Below are positions 13,245 through 25,015 of a DNA stretch of 64,000 nt, one piece after another; the first letter of the stretch is position 1; each line of letters opens with the position of its first letter. The stretch covers positions 31,576,222 to 31,640,221 of the forward strand of contig CM074195.1 in NCBI GenBank assembly GCA_037179385.1, read 5' to 3'. Under the pieces are notes generated by a model. It saw only the letters and a program-made list of their open reading frames with translations. It was not told where the DNA came from and searched no databases. A program made the translations under genes and the position numbers. The stretch is from Holothuria scabra (lineage: Eukaryota > Echinodermata > Holothuroidea > Aspidochirotida > Holothuriidae).

Positions 13245-13940
13245 CTTAAATTCACTCTGTATGAGTAGGATTTTCAATCTAAACCAAAATCAGGAAACTG
13301 ATATAAAAAACTGAGGGCAATGACACATCGAAAAACATGCTCTTGTGATAATGGAAAAGGGACAACAGAAGGGTATTCAATAAGCCTAAATGATGAATTT
13401 TTAGTACTTACCGTCAGGTACTTCAGTAAGTTTCACCGTGTCAGATATATATCCAAATGTCGGTACTTTTTGTAAGCGATAGTCACAATCGACACAATAC
13501 TACCTATAAACTGTTTGAGAACAAAATTTTCGGTGAACTAAAGCTAGGGAAGGGCACAAAGTTAGTTGTCGTGCATCATCAAAGGGTTTGCTTCACTATA
13601 CTATATCATTATTCGGACACTTGAAGGAATTTCTCTAGAGCGTTAAATCTAACAAGGAAAGCAAAATTTTGGAGCGCTTTGCTCGCACGATATAGGGAAG
13701 CCTATCTATGGTAGGCCAGAGAATGTGGTGCATACAAATTAATAATAACTTGGTGTCACTACTGACAGAATGACTAAAAGCATAATACTTTTAGGTCTCT
13801 GTTGTGCAGTTCCGGTGCCCTCTATGTCAGAATTCCTATTTAAGCTTCTGGTTACGGGTGGGTGGAGCGGGCACGGGTCACAGCCACACAAATGTGGGAG
13901 ACTGATACCATTTTGACATGTTTCGATACATCGACTACCT

Positions 13941-14160
13941 ATAGAGGCTTTGCAATTACGTCACGGAACCGCCATGCTGGAGGACATTCATGCCAAATAC
14001 ACGTGGCTTTGTGCCGAACGCACTGCACAGTGTGCACTGTGATATGCACGGTGTGTACAAATTCAACGAGCAAGCGCGTCCCGTATGGTTTACTACGTAG
14101 TTACATGTACTCCAACATGGCTGCCGGAGAGTATTATGACGTCATGTGAAAAGCCTCTAT
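13941..14160. mobile_element. 220-bp MITE with CRE-like inverted ends
   Basis: The element begins ATAGAGGCTTTGCAATTACGTCA and ends GACGTCATGTGAAAAGCCTCTAT in inverted orientation. The inner pair CCGCCATGCTGGA and TCCAACATGGCTGCC is also inverted. The termini are compatible with a TA target site. The right arm contains a full CRE (TGACGTCA), the binding site of ATF/CREB factors. Confidence 0.7.
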
Positions 14161-16713
14161 TGCTGGTATATTTGCCTTTTTTATGTCCTCCATCCCACTT
14201 TTGACACCCAAGTTACTCTACTGTGATCCATAGAAGATATACTGTAGCAAATAGATGATGAAATCGTGTTTAAAACCATTAGTTCGCAAATAAACCCTAT
14301 TGCAATATTTTTTATCTCTTTCCTAGTTGCCGTGAAAATGATATGCCGTACAGCAAACTGTCTCAAAAAACATGATAATCTCCGCATTAATTTAAAGTGG
14401 AATTCCCTATTCTAAAACGTCCAATGCGATATTCTCAACCAAAAATTTTATGTATGCATTAAAGCGAAATTTATTTTATCCCAGACAATTTACATTCTGC
14501 CAACTGAATCACTTTCTGGCTCTGTCTCTAGTTGTACCGGCACAAGTCCGCAGTTTATTGCATTGTGTACGATATTAGCTTCTACGCATATTTTCATTCA
14601 TTTCGTTCATGTATTTGGTTTATCACAACACAGAAATTTACAAAAAAAACATTAGCAGATAAATACTAAAAGGTGTGATAGGGAGTGTCCTTAGAAACCC
14701 TTGAGGGCTTGCCGGGAAGTGTCACTCCCTAAGAGAAACAAAAAGGCAAAAAAAGAGTTGCATAGAAAGAAAATAAACGCTACACATTAATAAGCTATTA
14801 CCTGAATACTACTATAAACTTATTACTCCAGGCTAAGTCAATTCCCCCCCCTTCCCCATCCCCCAAACAAAGCCAACCCTGCCACCCCAATTACCGGTTC
14901 CTTAACCCAATCCCAGTTACCCATCTGTGGAAAACTAGAAGAGGTGTGGAAAATGACAATGTTGGCAGGAAATCATGGAAATCAATACAAATTTATTAAG
15001 TACATTCGAAGATATTTTTTCTGAAGGACGCTGACGAAGACTTGGCCTTTAGTGTTTTGAAACTTGATATCCACAATAGAGTAATCACCAACTGAGAATT
15101 TTGCATTCCCGGGCAAAAAATGTAGTATATGATGATGGGTAAGGTTGGTAGTGATGATTTGAAAATTTATGTCTAAATCTTACAATTCCACCGTAATTCC
15201 TACGTAAGTTGGAACTGAAAATACACCCTAAGTTGGTCATACTACCATCTTCAACGTTGATTAAGATTTCAACATATCAAACACGCTAATTCGCTTAATT
15301 TGAATAAGAGATCGCGTACTTGGTGATGAGGTTTGATAAACGAAGCCGTGTTTTGCTCCCTTTTGTCAATATGAAAATGATGTCGTTGACTTTGCAACAA
15401 CACACTTTCTGGCAAAAATGTTATGATGCTAAGCCAAACTGGTAAAGTGGGTTAGTTAACTGGTCCGTCCGAGAGCGCTTTAAGTACTCTTTGTTCATTG
15501 CACTTAGCAGATATTATCGTCTTCTACAAATGAAAGTTGGACAAATGAGATTAATACTCAAGAGTGAAACTTCACTCTTTTACAGTGAACAGGTGAATTT
15601 CACTCTTTACGCGGTGACTTTCTTCTCTTCTTGAGTAAACTTTCAAGCTTTAACTCTTCTAACAAGAGTGAAATTTAGGGTAAAAGCAGTAGTATGAAAG
15701 GATTTGGAAATCGAGACCCAGGTGAGGCAAGGGCGCTTTAAAAGTATCAGTTCAATAGAATAGACGGGCCCATAACCAAACAGGACTTTGAACGGGGATA
15801 AAAAGCTTTCCGGGTGAACGAAAAACTTAATGGACCAGATGTAATTAAATATATCACATCAATGAGCGTTTCTTGTCTTCTAGATCGAAGAGACCTTTCC
15901 CTGAAGATTCAACCCCTTTTGTTTGGGCTCTATGCAGAACTGCATGAGCAAGGATAAAGGGAGGGAAGAAGGGGGGGGGGGTGGACTGGTACTGAAACTA
16001 AGTTAGACATGAGTGTAATTTTTTGTAACTTTTCTAATTATACTTATAACATTTATTTTGATTGAATGCTTTCTGGGGCGTGTGTTCTAGATAAACCCTC
16101 AAGGGGTTTTTAACACACCTCCTTTATCACGACTTTTTCTTTTATGATGCAAATGATCTTTTAATTAAAGGAAGAAATAAACATTGTTTTCATTTTTAGC
16201 AAATACCGCACTGCCGATATACGGTATATTAGCAATAAAAGGAAAATCAGCCTAAGGAAAAGTAGCTTATACTTCTAAGAATAGTGAATAAGATCTGGGG
16301 TAACGTTTTCTGGCATATACGGTATCAAATGTTTTTGTACACATTTCATTGAACAAATTTTCTTAAGGGACCAAGAGCGTTGAACTCCAGTTGGAATGAA
16401 TTTAATCCAGCAGTTTCTTTGCACTTGTGTTTTACTTTGCAATTACATTTAGTCATAGTCATAGGAAACTTTAAAGAAACAAGGAAAACATATTAAGCCT
16501 TATCAATAACACAGTAACGCATATACCAACATGAGGGTAAATGTGACTGAAGAAACACTCCACGTAGCGAGTACTGATATCTGCTCCCTTATACACGACA
16601 TTTTGCATTATTAAAAGTAATGTTTTAATCAAGCAAGTAATTACAAGGTTTTCGGTCTCCTCGTGAGTTCCTTATGACTTTAATCGTATTAGTTTCCCCA
16701 AATCTTCCTCTAG
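14161..16713. other. Region just 5' of the first recognised exon; no promoter seen
   Basis: A degenerate GAGTGAA/TTCACTC cluster (about 15560-15680) is the only repeat I recognise. There is a G run (15971-15980). I see no convincing TATA box, initiator or CpG-rich promoter before 16714, so the true transcription start may be far upstream. Confidence 0.35.
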
Positions 16714-16933
16714 GATAACTGTGAAATTGAGAGCAATGTCAGCCTCGGGAACTTTTCCTTCGAGAAGTGGAAGGAGTCAACGTCCTCGGAGACCTTTGAC
16801 CTTCGCTGAGTTTGGCACAGATCTGAAGCCGTATTTTACAACGTACAGAGATCCAGACAGACCGTCGAGTTTTCTGGAGCTTGGTTTGAATGTAGAGAAA
16901 GAATCTTCGACTTTTGATACGAGGGTTGGAAAG
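16714..16933 (+). CDS. First recognised coding exon of a multi-pass membrane protein gene
   Basis: The exon follows a pyrimidine-rich acceptor (AG at 16712-16713) and ends at a GTAATG donor at 16934. The best start codon is the ATG at 16736, which gives 66 codons and leaves phase 0; the bases 16714-16735 would then be 5' UTR. The frame is open back to the acceptor, so an upstream coding exon cannot be excluded. The encoded segment is hydrophilic. Residues 1-20 are rich in Ser, Arg and Pro, and the rest is acidic/aromatic with no hydrophobic stretch and no signal peptide. It would therefore be an N-terminal tail, probably cytosolic. It is assigned to the same gene as the next exon because phases match (0 to 0) and the strand is the same. 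I did not recognise a named family. The start is less certain than the splice sites, and no TATA box or promoter was identified. Confidence 0.6.
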
Positions 16934-17906
16934 GTAATGTAAAATAACAAAGTATGTGCGTATGGCTATGGCAGACCCCACCAGCCCCTACCTTTCACCC
17001 CACCCCTCGTCATATATCGTCTGTAATGGGGTCAAAATTAGTCAAAAAGGAAAGAAACGAGATGAGACCACAGATACGACCAAAGAGCTGTTACAACTCC
17101 CTGATTAACACATGTACAGACGAAAGGGCAAGCTGACAGGCAAGACCCCGCAAATGCATGCCTCCCTAATACTACGGTACATACTGAACGACTAACAAAC
17201 AATACAACGTAAAACCTGTGCAAGGACGTAATAATTTCACAACAGAAAACAAAACATGCAGAGGAGAAAAAAAAACTAACACAGTCACTAAAATTGAGGG
17301 TCAAATGATCATACCCTCTCCCTTCTCCTATAACTTTACTGGAAATTATTTCGTATATGTAAGAGATGCCTTTTTATTTCAGCAAGTGCACAAGTTTAAT
17401 ACATACATTCTCACAACTGTCCCAAATGCCGGAATCTTTTGAAAGGAACAGAAAAAGTTCAATTTTATCGTCCTCATGTCCAACAGTAGTTAAGTCTTTC
17501 ATGTAATTTTTTCATTTGAACGCTTGAATTACTGTGTTGTTTACGTTGTACCGTTACAATTCTCATAAATTAATTAAAAGGTGAGTTTGTTTGGTGGTTG
17601 CGTGTACCGCCCTGGATACTAGAAGTCCCCGGATGAAATCCCGGTTGATTAAGCAGTGTTCTGATGCTGCCGATTTAGTAAAATTTCATATCAGGTGAAA
17701 AAGTAAGGTTAGAAATCAGTGAAATTACTTAAATTTAATGAATAAAAAGTAAGATAAATGGTGAGATTGTTCAAACTTGTTAATATTATGAATTCTTTCG
17801 AGGCAAAAACCTCAGTGGAAGCACTTAAAAACCCCGATTAAAAATTTGCAACACCTCCCTGGTCCGACTGCATGGGCAAGTGGTTAGACTAGCAATGGTT
17901 CCCAAC

Positions 17907-17999
17907 CTTTTTCTAAAGTCCTTCCGACCCTCTGGCAAAGGGCCGTTCGGCGAAAATAAAACTTTCACTGCTTCCCGAAGAAGCTATGATTACGTCCAC
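17907..17999 (+). repeat. Dispersed repeat, copy 1
   Basis: The stretch from CCTTTTTCTAAAGTCC through CCCTCTGGCAAAGGG and CGTTCGGCGAAA to CCCGAAGAAGCTA and ACGTCCAC recurs at 23440-23530 with about a dozen differences. The family is not named. Confidence 0.8.
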
Positions 18000-18059
18000 C
18001 GAAAAAAGAGGGTAAATACAATACACCACACAGAGAGACAATAAAATATAGTAGTAATC

Positions 18060-18180
18060 GGCATAAGCAATTGAGTATTGAAAAAAAGTCAGTGAGTCAC
18101 AACTGGAAAAGGGCGGTGGCCTGCTCGAATGGAACCAGTTGGTTGGAAACTGAGCCGCAAAATTCCAACTAACTAACTAA
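18060..18180 (+). mobile_element. 5'-truncated copy of the GGGCCGTAAAA SINE
   Basis: The stretch GCATAAGCAATTGAGTA, then GTGAGTCACAACTGGAAAA, TTGGAAACTGAGCCGCAAAA and a CTAA tail matches, with changes, the 3' two thirds of the SINE at 47071-47318. The tRNA-like head is missing. The tail runs straight into the microsatellite at 18170-18243. Confidence 0.8.
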
Positions 18181-18243
18181 CTAAATAAATAAATAAATAA
18201 CTACATAAATAAATACATAAATAAATAACTAAATAACTAAATA
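18170..18243 (+). repeat. AT-rich CTAA/ATAA microsatellite
   Basis: CTAA repeats grade into AAAT/ACTA repeats at the 3' end of a SINE copy. It probably grew from the SINE tail. Confidence 0.9.
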
Positions 18244-19711
18244 TAATAGTAATCATAATTCGAAGTATTCCACAGTAGGCATTTTGCACTGAACTCAATA
18301 ATGATGTGTCTAATAATTTAAAAGTAATTTTAGCTATCGATAATTTTTGTTTGTGTACGGTATACTTATTTGTATGGTCATATTCTTGCCAAAAATATAA
18401 GAACAAGGGGAATAAAGACACGTCCACCACATACAGAAGCAATTAAATAATGATAGTGATCATATTCCAAAGAAGTCCAAATTCGGCATTATCCACCGAA
18501 TATGGTAAAATAATTTATCAAATAAATGCCCATATAACCTATTTTTCATCTCTTTACTGGATGATCGGCACAGTTGCAAATCGTGTACTGTTTGTGGAGG
18601 AAAAGACGGACACTGAAAATTATTCTTCAGTTTTACTTCGTTGGTTATGTAAAAACCTTGTATACGACTCAATATCATAGAAAGTAAATTTACGACAGGG
18701 TGAGAGGGGTATACGCCTAGCCATATTTTGCATCTATCTAGTTTAAATGAAAAACTGTTCTATCTTGATTACCCTATAAAAATGTTTCCCAAGGCCAGCC
18801 AACACATTGATTGTCAACCTATAGTATAGTCCCGGTATAGAACTATTTTTTGAATTTGTCTTAGGGCTTTCCAGGTAACCCTGGTGTTGTCAGGTACCCC
18901 TTAGGGCAGGGGAGTGGATCTGCCAGTGGGCTTTGGATAAGGGGCAAAAATTTTCCAGTAGCCAGCCAGGAACTTTAGATCGTGATCCTGAACGGGCTCC
19001 TCTATACGCAACCCACCCACACGAACGCGAGCCCACACCCATTATACCTACATAAACCAGGGAGCTGCCCAGCATTAACAAACACGCACCTGTGGTCTAA
19101 ACGCGTAAACGGTGCTTATCGGGGACATGCACAATAGTAAAGTGGGATATTCTGTTCCTCCTAGTAAACCGGGTATAATCACATGTTACACACCGGGAAA
19201 CTGGGGATACCGAAAAATCTACACACACATATTCACATGAATTAAGACTTGAAACATGGGGTAGGGGACATACCTCAGATCAAACTGTAAAGTTACAGGA
19301 AATTATCTGACACCCCACTTTGCATTATTTTGGACATTTGAAAACTAGGGATATTCCCGTTTCTCCGGGTATCCCCAGTTACTATGGAAATTTTCATGCG
19401 TGTATCCCCGATTGACCCCGAAACGCACGCATACACACTCACATAGACGCTCATATCCACATCACGTAGATAGATAGCGCATTAGATGCAGTATAATAGC
19501 TTTAAAATAGGCTCAAATAGACGTTTTCTAGAAGCTATAAGGTCATCTGTCAATATTATATTTGTTTATTCTGCTTGTTGTTGTGTTTAATCTGTCCGAA
19601 GCATTGGGAGTAAAGGCACTTGTTTGCTCCCAATATTTTTAATGGTGGAGCGATTTCTCCCTGCCCCCTGGAACTACGCATCTTCTTTAGGGGTAATATA
19701 AACGTCGGTTG

Positions 19712-19820
19712 TAGCCTGCGTAGCGCCTCTGTCGCTGCAGCCCCCTTTAGGCTGCCACCCCTGAGATTGATTTTTTCGTAGCGATGAGCTGGACGAAAAA
19801 ATTCGTCGCCCCGCGGGCTA
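19712..19820. mobile_element. 109-bp MITE with exact 9-bp target duplication
   Basis: The ends are TAGCCTGCG and CGCGGGCTA, inverted with one mismatch. They are flanked by CGTCGGTTG at 19703-19711 and again at 19821-19829, an exact 9-bp target duplication. A 9-bp duplication is typical of Mutator-like elements, although 8-bp families with extended matches cannot be excluded. A second member without recognisable flanks is at 58667-58775. It can fold into a long hairpin through CGACGAA/TTCGTCG words. Confidence 0.85.
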
Positions 19821-19844
19821 CGTCGGTTGGGAACCTACGGATGA

Positions 19845-19985
19845 TCCAAAAAATGGAACCTACTTAGCATAGGAAATGGAGTAGGGAAAACAATCCATTA
19901 AGTCACAACTGGAAAAAGCCCCCCACCGGTCCAAATTTAAATAAACGAATGGGTTAGAAACTGGGCCGTAAAACCGTATCTACCT
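19845..19985 (+). mobile_element. 5'-truncated SINE copy
   Basis: It contains ATGGAACCTACTTAGCATAG, AATGGAGTAGGGAAAACAA, AAGTCACAACTGGAAAAA and GAAACTGGGCCGTAAAAC, matching the family member at 47071-47318. The tRNA head is missing and the CTAA tail is lost. It starts only 16 bp after the target duplication of the 109-bp MITE. Confidence 0.8.
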
Positions 19986-22919
19986 TAGGCATATGTGATG
20001 AGGTCTACCTTTGACATTTTACGATTTATTTGATGACTTCTCTATACTAAGTGAAAGAAAAGATGTCATAAATGTACATCTTAGAGATAGCCAACAATCA
20101 ATCCTCACTTTCCTTTGATTCTATGAAATTTGATTAGGTATTCCATCACTTTTGTGGCAAGTCATAGGCACAATTTAGAGGCTGGACTGCAGCATCTTAA
20201 AATTGATCCCCAAGGTCCGCTGCTTGGGATTCCAATTTACGAAAATGTTATCAACTCGTCTTCCCGTTCCCTTGTCACTTTGGTTCTTAAGGTATTTCCG
20301 ATTTGAATAAAATCATATTATCTAATCATTGTCCCCTTTTCTCGTACCAAAGAGGTATTTGAGCAGCCGAATTCCTTTTCCTTTTATTATTGACATGATC
20401 GGCTATCACGGGGAGGGAACGGAGAACATGTGCCCTTCAACAAGCGGAGGACAATGCCTACCGCACTTTGACACATCAGGGCAAAATATGTGCAGTTCAG
20501 TGGGCTATATCTTGCCGTGTTTGGTTTGGAAGAAATTTTAGGCAGAAAATGGGCTATCTATGTAATAAGCCTAAAAAGTGCATCAAGTCCCGTGCAGACC
20601 TAAAGCAGGTCCACGAACAACTAATCGTTTGCGCAAAGCGGCTCATTTGTCGCGCGACTCCCCCAACCCCCATATGAAACAGATCGTCGCCTTTAAACCT
20701 CGTGCTCGTAATTTTTTCTCTCATATAAGTTTCCACTGCATACGTACCAGCAACGCAACGAGCGGGTGGTCTGGGTTCACAATACCTAACCGCTGCCAAG
20801 GATTCTGGGAAATATACTCAACACGGAGCTGGTGGGTGTATGTACGGTCTCATTGTTACCATCTGGAGATAAGTTTCACCCGGGGAAGGGCATTTTTCTG
20901 ATAATTTTAGCATACTAGCAACATATGAGTGGGGATGCTTAACATGAAATTTCCTAAATGGCTAACGATAGCCTTAAACCCTAACCTAATACCAGACCCT
21001 AACAACGAATACAATCGATACAAAGCAAGGGTAACAGCCAATCAAGAAACACCTTGTTAAACAGTGTACATCCATCTCGTTATAGTAGATTGCGTCTTAG
21101 GAAACCAGGTTTGGAGAATCGTCACAGTCTCTTGCCTATGGGCCCCTAGGGTTTTGCTGTATAGTTTTGTGTCTCCCTCAAGCCAGTGTGTAAAAACAGC
21201 CTAAGACACTGGGAACACCTTCCCCACACTTTTTGAGAAAGTAAAGTAAAAGTAAAGTGTTCCCCCTTTTTGAAAATGAAAAGAAGAATGAACCCATAGT
21301 CTATATATAGTAATTTCAACGAAACGACTGAGTCAGTTTAGAGAGAAGTGACTTTACGTAGGGAGTAACTGTTTAAAATCATTGCAATAAAGTTGTTATA
21401 CTACTTTTGCCTTTCGTCATAGGCTGTTATACATGTATATGCTTAGCTTAACCCATTTATTGCATGCGTTAACGTTGACGCACTACTTGCGTTGGCGCAT
21501 TACAGTTGTTGGAAGTTTACCGCCTTCTTGACGTCCATTCATTCAAATTTTAATTAATGATGAATTTTTAATTGATTTGAAATCTCTTAAACATTTTCGT
21601 ATAAACTGCCGAAATGTATCTGTGTGTATTCTTTCTTTTATAAATTAAAGTTTTTGAGAGAAAACCGGAAATAAAAATATAAGTCCCGCGATGTTCTGAT
21701 ATTGTTTACGTCACAGTTGCAAAATGTTGTACCTGCAAATGTATACAGGGCGTTCCATAGAAAAGCCAGATTATTTCTCCCAAATGTCGTTAAACATTAC
21801 GACTTGTGCATTTGGAAAGATCAATGTCCGCTATAGACATACATTCATAACAAAGCAGCATACTGTTTGTAGACTATTTCAACACGTGATCATCATAAGC
21901 GAGCACTTGGCATATTAAATGGTAAGGAAGCGGATGGATATTACTTTTTTGTAATTAAATGTGTCTAATGAAAGAGAATATTGCTACATCCTGTTTACGT
22001 TTGAAAAATAAGACGTATTTTGAGGCTGGCTATTGTCATAACAAATAAAACAATGACTGGTGACGTGCCAAGCTGACAACACCGTTTGTATTGTCTCACT
22101 GAATGCATAAAACAGATATCAACCAGCAAGTTCACCACAAAATTGCCGTAACCTTATAAGCTACGACATAAATAATCGTAAGCTATACCAAACAAAGGAA
22201 TTCTACAATAGAATCACCACAATCATTTATAAAAGACCTCCCCTTCCCCCTCACCCCCTAACCCCACCCCCACGGGAATCCAAGAGGAAAGGGCGGTTGC
22301 TTTCCCTGGCTCACTGGAAAAATCAGAAAATGGAAAAACTTGAAGGAAAATAAAAGAATCCGCACTCTAAAAAATTTTTCTTTAAAAGGCGCACTCAATA
22401 GGGAAACTCTTCAAAATTTGTTTAGATTTGGTTCAAAAGTGATTCAATTCCAGTTATTTCTGGAAGTAGTCTATATTCGAATAAATTTTTCTATTCACAC
22501 TCCCTTTCAAAGATTCCCTTTCATTTTATTTTTAGAGTTCAGAACATTAGAATTCACGCGGTACGGGAACTGGGAAGTGCCATTTGCAGTGGTCTAGGAG
22601 GCGTTTGCGCCAAAACGGTTTTGTTATTTCCGTCCGAATAATGGTGGCGCTGCACTTAGATTGTTTTGCTCCCTCTCGAATTCAGAACTACACTCTTGGT
22701 AAAAAAGCTTGAACATTCAGAATTTAAACCTTTCTCTGAGAGTAAAAGACAACCCTGTGCACTGTCACACACAAATGCACCTATAGTGTCTGACATCTTT
22801 AGTTGTCATCTGCAATAGATCTTTTTCAATGACGACACACTAACGTAATGTTTAGTAGAATAACAATCAAACGCATGGTTGTAACACTGATCATTGTGTA
22901 GGACATATATGTAACTGTG

Positions 22920-23110
22920 GGCCGCATGCAAAGGCAAAGTCGGCTAGTGAACTGGACCACTCGAAGATGCTTCAGTCCGGCCCGCAACCGACTTTGCAAC
23001 AGATTTTAGTGGCAAGCCTATATGCCAAGTGGGAGGAAAGCAGGAGTCCCGGGAAAACCCACGTACTTCGAGCGAGATCGGAACCGATGCACATGTGAAA
23101 CACATTTGTA
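22920..23110 (+). repeat. Decayed copy of a widespread GGAGGAAA...CCCGGGAAAACCCACG repeat
   Basis: The words AGTGGGAGGAAAGCAGGAGT and CCCGGGAAAACCCACG, followed by CGAGCGAGATCGGAACC, resemble a motif seen in retroposon 3' regions of many animals. I base this on recall, not a search. The stretch has no frame of interest. Confidence 0.4.
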
Positions 23111-23205
23111 AAACAGTCAATGGAATAGACCACACTGCCACTCGACGACCCACGCAGTAGAATTCATCCTACATGTTTTTGGACTTACGGGGGTTTCCGA
23201 CTGAA

Positions 23206-23332
23206 CTGTTAAGGTTGGTTTGTAATTCCTTCTTAGAAGGGCGTACTTTTTGTATGTAACATTATATTTTGGTTGGTTTGGTTTGTAATTCCTTCTTAGA
23301 AGGGCGTACTTTTTGTATGTAACATTATATTC
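23206..23332 (+). repeat. Two tandem copies of a roughly 65-bp unit
   Basis: GGTTTGTAATTCCTTCTTAG through GTACTTTTTGTATGTAACAT occurs twice in direct orientation, about 65 bp apart, with no visible differences inside the shared core. This is a recent tandem duplication. Confidence 0.9.
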
Positions 23333-23439
23333 ATAGGATGTATAAGACTGGTAACATAACATTCCCCATAGAATAGATGGAATGTTATGACTAAGAAATT
23401 TTACAGAATATTAGTGACACTACCTTCGGAAAGAGCAGT

Positions 23440-23530
23440 CTTTTTCTAAAGTCCTCCCTACCCTCTGGCAAAGGGTCGTTCGGCGAAACCAAACTTGAAA
23501 CTGCTCCCCGAAGAAGCTATTACGTCCACT
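23440..23530 (+). repeat. Dispersed repeat, copy 2
   Basis: This is the second copy of the repeat at 17907-17999. It sits directly before the inverted-repeat element at 23543. Confidence 0.8.
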
Positions 23531-23542
23531 TAAGGACAACAC

Positions 23543-23839
23543 TTAAAGGGCCAATCCTCTCACCACAAACCACAATTTTGGTATGGGTGTGCTGATATCC
23601 TCCATTGGCTCAGCTCCTTGATTGACAGCTAATTCAAACAATGCAGAGTACCAAAGCTTTTATTACACAGCATGAACTGTACTGAGAGTGTTTTGTTTAT
23701 AAACATTGAGCTTTTCTATACTCGACTCGAAGCAATCAACTGGGATTGTCTCTGGATGAGGATGAATTTCAGACAATTGTGGGAGGAGCTAAGGTTGGGA
23801 GAATGGATACTGTTTGGGGTGAGAGAACAGGGCCTTTAA
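23543..23839. mobile_element. 297-bp inverted-repeat MITE
   Basis: The ends are TTAAAGGGCC...CTCTCACCACAAAC and GTTTGGGGTGAGAG...GGCCTTTAA, inverted repeats of about 28 bp with a few mismatches. The same terminal words occur at 56835 and 57438 (a 600-bp relative) and alone at about 57609-57640. The interior has no coding capacity. Confidence 0.7.
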
Positions 23840-24276
23840 CAACCAACCTCACGGTCTTCAGACCATTTATATTATTGGTCTGTCATGTATGGCTACATTC
23901 TAGACTGGATGAAAAGAACAAATACTACTACCTTCGAAAAGTGCAGTCACCTTAGATAGTGTAGTAGTGGTTTAGCAGGGTGGTGTTAGGTCCTAATACC
24001 TCCCTGGGTCTAGATTTTTTATGAATGGATCTTAAAAATCACGTGATAAATACTTTTCCACTGAACATTGTGTAAGTTACCAAGAGTGACGTCATAGTTT
24101 ACAAAGAATATTCAATATTGAATACCTGGAATATCATGAAAAATACTGGGAAGAGAAATAAGAACACACTTGTGTGTGGTTTCATCATTGGCTAAGTTTT
24201 GAGAGAATGCTTATGTGCTTTTAAAGTATTTCTCACAGCATACCTTTATGGACTCTCTTCTCGTTTTGTCTTACAG

Positions 24277-24436
24277 TACAGAAAATGGAAGGGTCTTACC
24301 ATTCCAGAGAGGGTATTTCTTTTGTCTTCGTTGGCATTTCTGATTTCGTTCTTCGCCCTTACGATGGAAAGATTATTATTCGTCGAGAAGGACTCGGCTG
24401 ACTTTACTTTCGTTATTCTTCTCCTGCTGAGCACAG
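24277..24436 (+). CDS. Coding exon 2: first transmembrane segment of the membrane protein
   Basis: The acceptor is a strong pyrimidine tract ending in TTACAG (AG at 24275-24276) and the donor is GTAAAT at 24437. The exon is 160 nt: phase 0 in, phase 1 out. It encodes residues 67-119 of the spliced protein. A basic juxtamembrane stretch (YRKWKGL) is followed by a hydrophobic helix at about residues 79-97, a short charged loop (residues 97-108, with ER and EKDSAD), and then the start of a second helix (FTFVILLLLST). The pattern of charged loop and clean hydrophobic blocks, with good splice sites, is what a real membrane-protein exon looks like. The neighbouring intron sequence is full of stops. 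The function is unknown. Confidence 0.8.
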
Positions 24437-24794
24437 GTAAATACCTGTATATTGGTACTTTATTTTTCTGATTTGTAAGGGGAGTTCACCACTCCATATC
24501 CGTCCCATCTATATATATATTTAGTCTGGTGTCCCTCCTTGGAGCAAAACCCATTTTATAGTATTTCGTTTGGATTTTGCGAGTTGTTTCAAGGGTATTT
24601 AACTTTAAACATAAAGCTTCATCAATACATCCAGAATATCGGTTCACGAGACCGTAATTTTTTTTTTATGTATACATGTTTATTTAACTGACAACGTTAC
24701 AGAGGAAATTAAGGCAGAACGTTTTCAAGAAAAAAAAAAGAAAGAAAAAGACGGAAACAATCGAAACACTTACCATTGGTTTAAGTGTTTTAGG

Positions 24795-25015
24795 CCTCAA
24801 CGCCTGGTTCAATCTGGCGACCCCACCGCCCACGGTCCATGGCCCACCACGGCTTGGATTGTTTTCTCCATGCTCGTGCTTTTATAGAGCATTACGCAAA
24901 ATGACAGTAGGTTCCATTTTAAAAGTCTGTGGTACGACTCGGTTTGAGAATCGAACCAGGACCTTCCCGGTTCTGGAGGTCTCTGGGTTATAGGGCCGGT
25001 AAGACCAAACACCCG
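24795..25015 (-). mobile_element. tRNA-derived SINE, minus strand
   Basis: Read on the minus strand, a head with a B box (GGTTCGATTCTC, about 24945-24957) is followed by GTACCACAGACTTTTAAAAT and GGAACCTACTGTCATTTTGC. These match the corresponding part of the 47-kb SINE (TACCAAAGACTCTTAAGAT, GGAACCTATTGCC). The 3' part diverges and lacks the GGGCCGTAAAA end, so it is a related subfamily or a chimeric copy. Confidence 0.65.

Larger units (their letters stand above)
16934..24276 (+). other. Intron 1 (about 7.3 kb), transposon-rich
   Basis: This is the intron between coding exons 1 and 2. It holds two partial SINE copies (18060-18180 and 19845-19985), an AT-rich microsatellite (18170-18243), a 109-bp MITE with 9-bp target duplication (19712-19820), a decayed motif of a widespread repeat (about 22920-23110), a 65-bp duplication (about 23206-23332), a short inverted-repeat element (23543-23839), and two copies of an unnamed dispersed repeat (17907-17999 and 23440-23530). 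Other stretches show no gene and no repeat I can name. All open frames here are short and look like chance. Confidence 0.6.

Noticed and set aside
20970..21010. CCCTAAC-like words that resemble telomeric repeats
   Set aside because: Only a few degenerate, non-tandem copies. Not an interstitial telomere array.
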